Shown here piece by piece: positions 55,385-64,000 of a DNA stretch of 64,000 nt (positions within the stretch are counted from its first letter, which is position 1; every line of letters begins with the position of its first letter). Under the pieces are notes generated by a model. It searched no databases and was not told where the DNA came from. It saw nothing but the letters and a program-made list of their open reading frames with translations. Made by a program: the position numbers and the translations under genes. Source of the DNA: Conoideocrella luteorostrata (Eukaryota > Ascomycota > Sordariomycetes > Hypocreales > Clavicipitaceae). The stretch covers positions 124,001 through 188,000 of the forward strand of contig JASWJB010000009.1 in the NCBI GenBank assembly GCA_032433595.1, in the 5' to 3' direction.

Positions 55385-56300
55385 TTACCTACTCACAGGC
55401 AGCTCAACCGGAGGTATAGCTTTTGAAGGCATCTCATGGATCACAGCTCTCATGGCATGATGTTCCTCTGACTCATGTGAAGCGTTCAGCGCCGACAGAG
55501 CTGGAGCTGTCCGCCGCCTTCGCCATCTCCAGAATAGAGCAGACATTGCGATTACCACAACGGCGATGACGACGCCAAGTACGATCCCGACAATGGCCCC
55601 TATGCTAATACCGCGTGAATCGCCTGTTCCTACATCAATGCTCGTGGGTGCCGGTAGCGGTGCTGACATTGTCGACGTAGTCAGACTTGTCGAAGTGACA
55701 GGCTGATCAGACGACTGCCAGTTGATCTGTATCATTGGGGCATAGAGTGTGACCTTGCCTGGCATACTAAGGTTGGGTATTGTCATCTGTCCAAAGGCAG
55801 CGCTGGTTCCGCGTGAGCACGTTACTGTTGGGATTATGGTCGAGGTAGGCACTGTGAGGCAAGTTTGTACGCCGGTGTAAACATGGCATTTGTATCCCCT
55901 GAAGCCTGTATGAGTCAAGACGAGAAAATGCAACGACGGGTATCAACTTCACACACCTTGGACAGCAGCCAACTGCCGTTTCGCCTGGCTCCAGCTCGAA
56001 CATGACAGACCAATCTTTGTTCCCGCCTGCTGTTGCTGAGCAGGCCGAGGCAAAGCCACTGGGACATACAACGCCGGGTGAATAGAAGCCCCAGCCACTG
56101 AGTGTATCGGGAGGTCGTGATACACCCTCACTGGTGGACGGCCAGCAGGAAGGGTCATCATGGGGTCCTGTGGGAGCACAGGTCTGAGCAGACCAGATGT
56201 TGTTGTTGCAGGTGGTACATCCCACTACAGCGTATGTGCAGGCCGGCGGCTGGGTGAAAGTGGTTGTCAATGGCCCAAGGTTTGTCCGAGGGTGCGCCAT
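55385..56300 (-). CDS. Single-pass Cys-rich surface protein, 285 aa, 2 exons
   Basis: Exon 1 56300-55957 and exon 2 55898-55385 join over a 58-bp intron (donor GTGTGTG, acceptor CTTCAG) in phase 2, giving GCCPRGYKCHVYTG. An alternative acceptor seven bases upstream paired with a donor two bases downstream would also keep the frame, so the junction is not fully certain. The start MAHPRTNLGPLTTTFTQPPA has no classical signal peptide; such LGPLTTTF-starting fungal proteins are common. A ~190-residue Cys-rich ectodomain (AVVGCTTC, WSAQTCAPTG, GCCP) with Ser/Thr-rich stalk precedes one membrane helix (GAIVGIVLGVVIAVVVIAM), then RWRRRR and a short cytosolic tail. Likely a cell-surface sensor or adhesin-like protein. 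Function unknown. Confidence 0.78.
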
Positions 56301-59300
56301 GTTGATGAGCGCAGTGAGGTTATTCTTTTCGCGAACGGATGTTTCGAGTAGCGAGTACCGGGGTGCTGTGGGAAAAGGGGGTTGGTTAACCGCAGGTCCC
56401 CGAACCAACACGGCTCAGCTCCAAGAACTCGTGCCTCGTCCCGTTTTTCAACGGCTCAAAGGTCACACAACTACGGAGTATCGAAGGTGGTGCTGGATAG
56501 TTGTACAGGCACATCACTCGTCCTTATAAATACTGTCTAGTATAGTGCTCGCCAAAATGGCTGCAGCTAGCATCTGGTCAGCCAGGGGCGAGGTGGAGAC
56601 CTGTGTTGGTCAGGCTCTCTGACGTACATATTAACAAAGAATCTAGGTGGTGAAATTTCTTCTCTTGCCCGAGAGTTCGACGTGCCGCGCTGCTACGTGC
56701 TGACTCCACGCAGTGGGATTGCTGCATTTGGCACGTGTGATGACAATAATGGCTGGCGTACCCTGTTGAGTATTCCTAAAAGACGTGTAGGCACGCAAGG
56801 TAAACCACATAAGAGGATCAAAGTCCCCCAGGATGATGGTTGTTGTTAGGTTCATTTCCTGACGTGCCAGATCCTTCCTCATATTGGTTGAATCTGTCAT
56901 TTAAGCCGGCTCTGCTTACTTTGCTACTCTTTACGCAGCGTGCGCGGTCGCGTTTTACAGTCGTCCCAATAAAGTAAACCTTCAGGGCAATATTCCGTAG
57001 ATTCAAGGCTAACTACCAAGTTATGCTTGTCTAGATTGTCGTCTTACGACAGGAGGGCGGAGACAACTCTCGGCCGCTGGTAGCAGCAGCTCGGGTAAGG
57101 AATTGAACGTCCTGAAACACACCAACGCTAAGCACGCGTACTCCCGCCTTGCTTCCCACTTAGCGGAGATTTTGTTGGAACACTAACTTTACGGTCCGAT
57201 CGTCCCATATCCGTACACGCATGCCCACTAACTAAACCACAGATGGTTCGGCGGGCACTGCAGCGGATGTTGCAGGGCATTGGACATGAACTAAGCCAAT
57301 GAGCACCCACCAAGGATCTACGGCCAGATTCCTTCAGCAGCACCCACCGCTCCTGTTGACGCGCCGCTCGCTTCCTGCACGCCATTGGCCGGGACTACGA
57401 CATTGCAGCGCTTAACAAGGCATATAAGGCATATTGGACAGCTCAGGTCGTTCATTCGCACTCGGTGTCTCCCTCCCCGTGAAATGTGTAAGGCATGGAC
57501 GACGCATCAGGAGGAGGTAAACGCAGTAGAGTGCTGCTAGATAATGTGCTATGCAGTTCCCATATGTTCTGTGCGACAGGAATAGAAAAATTCTCAAAGC
57601 TTTGGTCAGAGCATATTAATCAAGCAAGCTCTCATTACTTTGCAGCAACGCAATTGAACTTGAACCGTCATCTTCAATACCTGAGTAGACAAGACGTAAA
57701 CGAAAGGTCTTTCGTAGTAATACTGTATGCGTTTTAGCTCTTCTCCGCTCCCCAGCTGTTACCAGCAACACGCCGAGGAGTCTCAAAGTTTTGTTAACAG
57801 TTCTTTCACACACAAGAAATGATGCATGTGAGGTGCCATCGATACTGCTGTTGGTTCTGTCGATTTTTAGCCAAAATTGTATCAACGATTTCCGTGTGTA
57901 GGGCCTCTCAGGTGATCTGCGTGCAACTCTTTGGGAAAGCTAAAGCAGGCAGATCAATCTCATTGCTACGAGACTATTGCGGTTGATCCATGTAGCTCTG
58001 TACTGAGTTTTCGCTGTGCGTGACGTCGACCTTGATACAGAAAGACACCAGACAAATGTACGAACTACTTTGTTGAAAGAGGCAACGCTTTTGCGAACAA
58101 CCATCATGAACGAGGAAACGCTGCCGCACCAGCCAACTCAATTATCAATCATGGATCCAGCCGCCATCCACGTTTAAATACGTAACAACTCCTTTTGTCG
58201 AGCCAAAGCACACGCCAACCACCACACTCGTGCGCTGGTGTCTGATCCAAACCAGCAACGCGACTTCAATTCAGTAAAGCGATTACGGAGGGAGCCGATT
58301 TAATTTATAGTGATCTCGTATGTAACAAGATCAAACAGTTAAGCGGGTCGGTCTAAGGTTATCAGATATGAGCGGTCTTCGGTAAGGCAATTCGGACATA
58401 ATGGGCACGGGAGCAAGGCTTGAACAAAGACACAATTTAAAAATGAAGGGGAAACTTGTTGACTCACTTGGACGGTCGGCCTAGGCCCCTCTTATAGCTA
58501 ATCTACTTGACTTGGCCGAATTGGTCAAGTCCACAATCCTCGTGGGAGCAATTCCGTCAGCAAATGAGGCTCCTCTTCGCCCATACGCTACGAAATGTGG
58601 CAACGTAATTACATGAGTTGAATACATTACACCGCCGCATTCTTTCTTTGGAGATTACACTACAGAGTTTGATAACATATTGAGCAATCCAAATTGTCCA
58701 AGTATACATAATAAAAATTTTGCCCTCGTCTGACACGTGACGTAGCATACTGTTTAGAAAGGGTGCCGATGCAATCTGTACTTGTAAGCATTACCTAATA
58801 TACACATGCATACAACATGGTTTTGCTACTACAGCCCTGAGATTTGAGTAATTCGGTCCATTGCTCCTGGAATTAAAACCGAGACTCGAGAAACGCAGTC
58901 CGGTCTGCCTCAGAAATCAATACACTGGAGAAATGGTGTAGAATATCAAGGCGGCGAACCCAGCACAACATGGGTAAGATGTATTGTTTCGCCACACTTT
59001 CTCGGTAAATTATATAGAGTTGTATTAGTTTGTATTCTCTACGGGATAATTCTCGATTCCGATAAGCAGAAGCAGACATCTAAGCATGAGTCTGATTAAG
59101 GTCAGTATCCCAACCTGTTTTTCGCGTAGCAAATCCGGGATTTTGTTACTTTAAGCACAATAAGACACAGTGCCGAACAGCCTAATGAGTTTCAAACTTA
59201 ACCACTATCCTATTAAAACTGCCTGCGCCACCTCGCCAAACGGGTCAGAAAGTAGTTCTGTGAAAGGCTAGGCTATCGCGGCGCGTTTCGTTCTCAGCTG

Positions 59301-59646
59301 CTTTACCGGTTTGTAGAAATTCCGTTTGATGCGTCACTTGCTTCTTGGGATAAGATGATCTTGTCCAGGCACCCATGCATAACGTTGATATTTCTCACGC
59401 TTATATACTTAAAATCACATCCTAAACAATACACCACGAAAGAGCTTATTTGATGTTTTTTTTTAGGTCTTCTATGTTACTGTACAAGTCAGAGTTTACT
59501 GTTTTACAGCCAATCACCTATAACACTTTGTTGCTCTGAGGAAAATGTCCGTGTCGGCGGTATTGTGGGTGAAGAGAGTGAAATGGCGTGAGTGAGAGTG
59601 GGTGAGTATGCGGCGTCGGTTTTCATCAGGCATACACGGATGCCAA
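56301..59646. other. Gene-poor stretch, 3.3 kb
   Basis: No domain-bearing frame. An exact TACGGAGTA lies at 56472, about 170 bp before the surface-protein start. The rest, from about 56600 to 59640, contains only short, mutually contradictory frames. Confidence 0.55.
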
Positions 59647-60954
59647 TTATCTCTTGGCGGCGGTTTGGTTAAAACCGTCTAGCATTGTCTCCTTCATCTG
59701 ATCCCTTCTCGCGGCCGCTGCGTCCTCTGCTTTTAACTGCCCAATTCCCCTCTTCTCGTCGCTTCCCTCTACTGACGCTGAGGTCTCAATGACACTCTTG
59801 GCCACAGTCTTGGCCTGTGCCTCCCCTACTTTACCGTAAACGCTCAGCCCAGTGGCAATCATGCCACCAATGTCACCAACATTACCCGGAACCACCACAG
59901 CAGTGCCTTCTTTGGCCAGATTGCCAAATGCCTCCACGTATTTCTCGGCTACAGTTAAACTGATGGCACCTTGGGCACCTTCTCGTCCCTCAAGGATAGC
60001 ATTTGAAACGGCATCAATTCCTTCGGCGGTTGCGCGAGCCTTGAGCCGAATTGCCTCAGCATCACCATCGGCTTCGTTAATACGCTCGGCACGCATGGCC
60101 TCAGAAGCAAGAATAACACTCTGCTTTTTACCCTCTGCAATATTGATAGCACTTTGCCGTTGGCCCTCAGAGTCAAGAATTTCGGCTCGTTTGGATCGCT
60201 CTGCCGTGACCTGTCGATGCATGGCCTCAACCACAGCAGCGGGAGCATGGATATCTCGAATTTCGTATCTTAGGCAAGTAACACCCCATGCCTCGGCGGC
60301 ATCATTGATGGCAGCGGTGATGTTAGTGTTGAGAGCCGCGCGCTCCTTCAGGACATGGTCCAGAGACAGTTGACCGATCTCGGAACGCATGGTTGTCTGA
60401 GCAAGTTGGGAGATGGCGTATTCCGCATCCTCGACGCCGTAGCTAGGACAACCCGAGATCCAGGGTTAGCAAAAGTGTCGAGTGTACGATAATGAACAAA
60501 CAAATAAAGAAATGCAAATCAAGTGCGACTGCAAAGTAGGGTTGCGAAGGTTGGCTCACCTGGCTTTGTAGGCGTCAAACACCCGGGTGTAAAGAACACC
60601 GTCGAGCTCAAGGGTCACATTGTCCGCAGTTATGGCGCTTTGACTGGGGATTTCAATGGCAACTTCTTTGAGGCTCTTGACGTACGCAATCCGATCAAGA
60701 AAAGGGATCATGACTGCTAGGCCGGGCTCTAGGATGCGATTGAATCGACCCATGCGCTCGACGATCCATGCCGTTTGCTGAGGAACAAAGCGAACAATCG
60801 TATTGGCTGGAAGCCGCGGTTTCTGGAAATATGAGGGCAGCGGTCCTGCAAAGCCGGCAGGGAGGAGAGCGCGGCTGGATGAGGTGAAGAGGCGAGCTTG
60901 TGGTGAAAGCAGCGGAGCCCTCAGAGCAGTCCTCGTCAATAATGAGGCCGCCAT
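59647..60954 (-). CDS. Mitochondrial stomatin-like (SPFH/prohibitin-fold) protein, 396 aa, 2 exons
   Basis: Exon 1 60954-60560 and exon 2 60442-59647 join over a 117-bp intron in phase 2, restoring VFDAYKASYGVEDAEYAI. The start MAASLLTRTALRAPLL is a basic amphipathic mitochondrial targeting sequence. The SPFH domain is unmistakable: NTIVRFVPQQTAWIVERMGR, FNRILEPGLAVMIPFLDRI, ITADNVTLELDGVLYTRV, TTMRSEIGQLSLDHVLKERA, WGVTCLRYEIRDIHAP, then AERSKRAEILDSEGQRQ. The C-terminal coiled-coil portion has charged heptads. This is the SLP2/stomatin-like family that organises cardiolipin-rich domains of the inner mitochondrial membrane and stabilises proteases. Highly conserved and probably essential-type housekeeping. 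It shares a 593-bp divergent promoter with the E2-variant gene. Confidence 0.95.
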
Positions 60955-61547
60955 GATAGGCAGTTGCGTACGTCTGAGCCGCGCAATGCGAATGACGCCG
61001 CTCAAGAGCCGGGAACGGGTCGATCTAGGCGGAGATGTTGTTGTCTCGAAGGTTGTGGCCAGCGGAGAGTGCCAACGGGAGAACAAAGCCAGCTCTCCGT
61101 AAACTGTACGGAGTAACTGGCCGGAAATCAGATGCCTAGTCGACCGAGCTCCTAGGAAAGAAGTGGGCCGATATTTACCCGCCAGCAGGAGCCTCTCGCG
61201 GCGGCCGAATTACGGACACAGAGTGGCCCGTGGCAAGACGCTCCCAGAAAGGTTCGGCGGTAACTAGGGTTTGCGCTGTAAGTACTCCGTCTTGTCCGTA
61301 TAGTGGTTGCGTTGGAAGGGGCCACTTGACAAGCTAATGGTCTAATGAAACAGCAACTTGTACCTGCCTGCCCCGCGCCAGTGTTTGCTGCCACCACACC
61401 TGTTGACCGAACATAGATCTCGTCAAGCCCAACACCTCCCACCTTGCCAGTTCAACCCGAATTATCCTCTGATCGCCTGCAGCTGCCACATTTCGCACGC
61501 CTGCAAACACATAGGACCAAGGAGCGGCTCTCGCAAGCTCCCCCAAA
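60955..61547. promoter_or_regulatory. Bidirectional promoter between SPFH and Mms2-like genes
   Basis: 593 bp separate the two divergent ATGs. TACGGAGTA at 61109-61117 and the variant TACTCCGTC at 61283-61291 lie inside. No other gene seen. That both neighbours are housekeeping makes a shared bidirectional promoter likely. Confidence 0.5.
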
Positions 61548-62253
61548 ATGACGGCCAAGATTCCGCGGAACTTTCGCTTGCTAGAAGAGCTTGAGAAAGG
61601 CGAGAAAGGCCTCGGCGCCGAGGCTTGTAGCTACGGTCTCGAAGATGGCGAGGATCTATTGATGAGCAACTGGAACGGCACTATTTTGGGACCACCTCAT
61701 GTGAGTGATCATGCTCAGGGCTTTCCAGCCTTGAGTCAGAACCAGACGAAAGGCCTACCATCCCGTCTCCAATGCCCGCTACTTGAATGACGAGGCGCAT
61801 GATGGAGGGGCATCACACGACAGCCTCACAGCGCAAAGTTGGCATGAAGTCATTCAAACATATTGCTAACATTTTTTTACCCGCGCGGCACAGTCTGTTC
61901 ACGAGAATCGCATCTATAGTGTCAAGATGCACTGCGGTGAAAAGTACCCGGATGAGCCACCGACCATTCAGTTCGTTAGCCAGGTTAATCTGCCGTGTGT
62001 CGATCCCCGCAACGGCATGGTCGACCCGAAACAGCTTCCGTGCCTTGCCCAGTGGAAACGAGAGAATACCATGGAGACAGTCCTAATTGAATTGAGAAGG
62101 TAATACGCCTTAGATCTCTACATCCTGCTCACCCTTTCTCATACTCCTACGCAATGCTCATAATTTCGATATCGCTGACATGGCTTCAGATACATGGCAG
62201 CCCCGATGAACAAGAAGATTGCGCAACCACCTGAGGGCTCAACTTATTCATGA
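61548..62253 (+). CDS. MMS2: Ubiquitin-conjugating enzyme E2 variant, Mms2/UEV1-like, 140 aa, 3 exons
   Basis: Exons 61548-61700, 61894-62099 and 62190-62253 give 140 codons plus stop; introns are 193 and 90 bp, with branch GCTAAC in the first. Recognised as Mms2 by [21 protein letters not shown], the [20 protein letters not shown] block, and [16 protein letters not shown]. The catalytic Cys-containing HPN segment of true E2s is replaced by [16 protein letters not shown], and no active-site Cys stands at the family position, so this is the inactive partner that positions the acceptor ubiquitin for Lys63 chains with Ubc13. Role in error-free post-replication repair is known for the family. Extremely conserved and of standard length. 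Confidence 0.95.
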
Positions 62254-62900
62254 TTTTCAGAACAATATACTTCGTGAGGAATTTAGATGATACTGTAGAA
62301 GGCATGGGGCAGTGAACAAGAAAGATCATCAGACCAATTACAAGACACTGTGGAGATATCATACAAATCTACGGCTTTTTGTCAGATCAAGCATTGACTT
62401 CGACTGTCTCCTATCTCTGCACGAACCACATATTATATTATCTCCGGCCGGGCATATGCCTCTAGCCTATTCACTATGGTGCTATTCATACAGAAGCCAG
62501 ACCAAAATCTCAACTGCGTAGGGGTATCTCAGCGCTTGAGATTTCCGAGCCATTTGCAAGGACATATTCATCTCCCTCAAAACTCCACCATGATCGAATC
62601 AAGCAGATTATCATTTTCATCCGTGATGACGATGCAGTCCCCGATTCTCGGTTCACAGACACCAAGCCCAAAGCGTAAGTTCATATACACCAAAAGGACC
62701 GGAACAAATAAAAGGAGTAGAAAGAAAAAAACAAAGGGGAAAAAATGGTCCATGTGATAATGCCCAAACAAAGGGTATATGCCAAAAAAATCATCATGAC
62801 GGGAAATTCCCTCTCATACCGCAGATCATAGAAGAGGCAAAAGAAAATCAGTATCGAATTGGTCGATATACACATTTCATTAACGTATTCATAACAAAAC
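62254..62900. other. Convergent intergenic region
   Basis: 3' ends of the E2-variant and of the edge gene face each other. Small frames of low complexity, including an A/G-rich patch near 62700-62750. No gene. Confidence 0.5.
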
Positions 62901-64000
62901 TCAACCGTCATCGCCCCACCATCCAGGTTCGCCAGCATTGTATAAAAAACCTGGCCCGACGGCGCTCAAACGTGCCATATTGGTACGGGTCGTTCGCTTC
63001 ACAGGTACAATAGGGAATGAATCAGGCGAAATCGGGCTGTCTGGACGAGGAACATCCTCGTCTGCAGCAGTCATCCTCGTTTCGTCGTCAGCGAAATCTT
63101 GCTTCTTCATGTTCGGTCTGGAGAAGCTATGTGGGTGCAAGAAGGACGGTGAGCCCGACTTTGGTGATTTGGTGGCCAGCTTGTCACTGCTCTGTCTATA
63201 GCCACTTTCATGCCATGGCACAGCACGCAAGATCTCTGGGCCCAACGGCTCGGCAACAGGTGACGTTGCTGATTCCCAGAACCGAATATCGTCCAAATCT
63301 GGGCTGGGCTCAGTATCATCAAAAAACAGTGGCACATCTAGTTGGCTTTGGGTGCTGGCCGTTTCGCGACTAGACGAAGATTTGACGGATCCGTTCCCGT
63401 TTGGCAGCTTTGGCAAAGAAAGTGTTGGCGGGGGGCCGGATGGGCTTGGGAGAGAAACGCCACCTCCGAGAGTAAGTCCCGACGTCTGAATAGGTGCGAT
63501 TGAGAGCTTCATGGGTTCAGCACCAAGTTTCTTCTGCGTACTGGTGCTCTCTCGGAATGACGGCGGAGCAGGAAATCCAAAGTCAAATGTTTCGCCTGTG
63601 ATTGTGGTCTGGGAACCTTTGGATTGATGCCTTTTCGCTTGTGTTTCCTCTGATGAGGAGTCCCCAATGTCAGATTGCGCATTATTGTATTTGTCATCCA
63701 CCAGAGCACTATTCTCCTGTTCAGCTACTTTTTTCGCCACAGCCCCTTCCTGCTGGACCTCTTCCGGTGCTTCTGACATAGGGGCCTGGTGCATAGCTTG
63801 TTGCTTGTGTCGTAACGCTGACAAAAGCATTTCTTCTTGATGTGTTACCGCCATCAATCTGCTGTGGCTCCGTGGGCCGTCCATAGATGTATGTGCAGAA
63901 CGAATATAGAAGTCCACAGACGTAGGACTCAGCGGCGGTGTCAACTGATCTGTTGATGAGGTTCGTTGCGGGACAGGTGACTTTGGTATAATGCTTGTAT
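62901..64000 (-). CDS. Disordered conserved fungal protein, C-terminal part, runs off the window
   Basis: The frame stays open to the last base of the window, so the N-terminus is missing. At least 366 codons are visible. The segment SHSRLMAVTHQEEMLLSALR is a short helical motif that looks conserved; nearly everything else is low-complexity Ser/Pro/Thr/Glu-rich sequence typical of disordered regulatory proteins, with many SP/TP sites (PPLSPTS, SPISPDS, PKSGSPS) that could be kinase targets. The C-terminus ends GEPGWWGDDG. No enzymatic domain. It could be a signalling or cytoskeletal scaffold; identity is unknown. No intron is needed within the visible part. Confidence 0.7.
   Translation of the reverse strand, partial: TSIIPKSPVPQRTSSTDQLTPPLSPTSVDFYIRSAHTSMDGPRSHSRLMAVTHQEEMLLSALRHKQQAMHQAPMSEAPEEVQQEGAVAKKVAEQENSALVDDKYNNAQSDIGDSSSEETQAKRHQSKGSQTTITGETFDFGFPAPPSFRESTSTQKKLGAEPMKLSIAPIQTSGLTLGGGVSLPSPSGPPPTLSLPKLPNGNGSVKSSSSRETASTQSQLDVPLFFDDTEPSPDLDDIRFWESATSPVAEPLGPEILRAVPWHESGYRQSSDKLATKSPKSGSPSFLHPHSFSRPNMKKQDFADDETRMTAADEDVPRPDSPISPDSFPIVPVKRTTRTNMARLSAVGPGFLYNAGEPGWWGDDG

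Noticed and set aside
1..64000. tRNA and rRNA genes
   Set aside because: I looked for T-loop-like GTTCGA contexts and ribosomal blocks and found none with a foldable cloverleaf; the hit near 20042 lies inside the kinase gene.

Overview
The window reads as nuclear DNA of a filamentous ascomycete, most likely a hypocrealean mould. Genes are interrupted by short introns (51-193 bp) with GTAAGT/GTATGT-like donors, CTAAC/CTGAC branch sites and CAG/TAG ends. The families are typical of fungi: a Zn2Cys6 regulator, a Mup1-type permease, a PNP-NACHT-ankyrin receptor and SRPK-like kinase debris. Some repeats look as if they were hit by C-to-T mutation. The order Hypocreales is an inference; nothing here fixes the species.

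Layout. 1-11 kb: kinase-like protein (-), alpha/beta hydrolase (+), secreted phytase-like/esterase-like protein with four exons (+), Mup1-like amino-acid permease with four exons (-). 11.3-20.8 kb: a decayed SRPK-type kinase (+), a 1848-residue NOD-like receptor (PNP-NACHT-30 ankyrin repeats, -) and a two-exon protein kinase (-). 23-26.8 kb: a copper-type P1B ATPase with a repeated Cys-rich N-terminus (-). 27.4-38 kb: agmatine-deiminase family protein (-), APH/choline-kinase-like phosphotransferase (+), metal-dependent amidohydrolase (+), amidase (-) and an APC amino-acid/choline/GABA permease (+); together these look like nitrogen-compound uptake and breakdown. 38-44.5 kb: GT31 glycosyltransferase (-), a 59-residue secreted peptide gene (-) and a Zn2Cys6 transcription factor (-).

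44.7-47.5 kb is a repeat island: a 986-bp inverted-repeat element with two small ORFs, three tandem units of about 130 bp, and a broken piggyBac-type transposase. It is followed by a multi-pass sulfatase/LtaS-like enzyme (48-50.6 kb, -), a 4.8-kb desert holding a broken M43 metalloprotease fragment, a single-pass Cys-rich surface protein (-), and a second desert (56.3-59.6 kb). The right end is housekeeping: a mitochondrial stomatin-like SPFH protein (-) divergent from an Mms2/UEV ubiquitin E2 variant (+), and a disordered protein running off the edge (-).

Two signals stand out. One is the NLR with a freshly amplified ankyrin block. The other is a 9-base motif, TACGGAGTA, found 17 times, always outside called genes and four times as a head-to-head or tail-to-tail dyad. 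Gene models were built by hand by matching donor, acceptor and reading phase; all spliced models close in frame.
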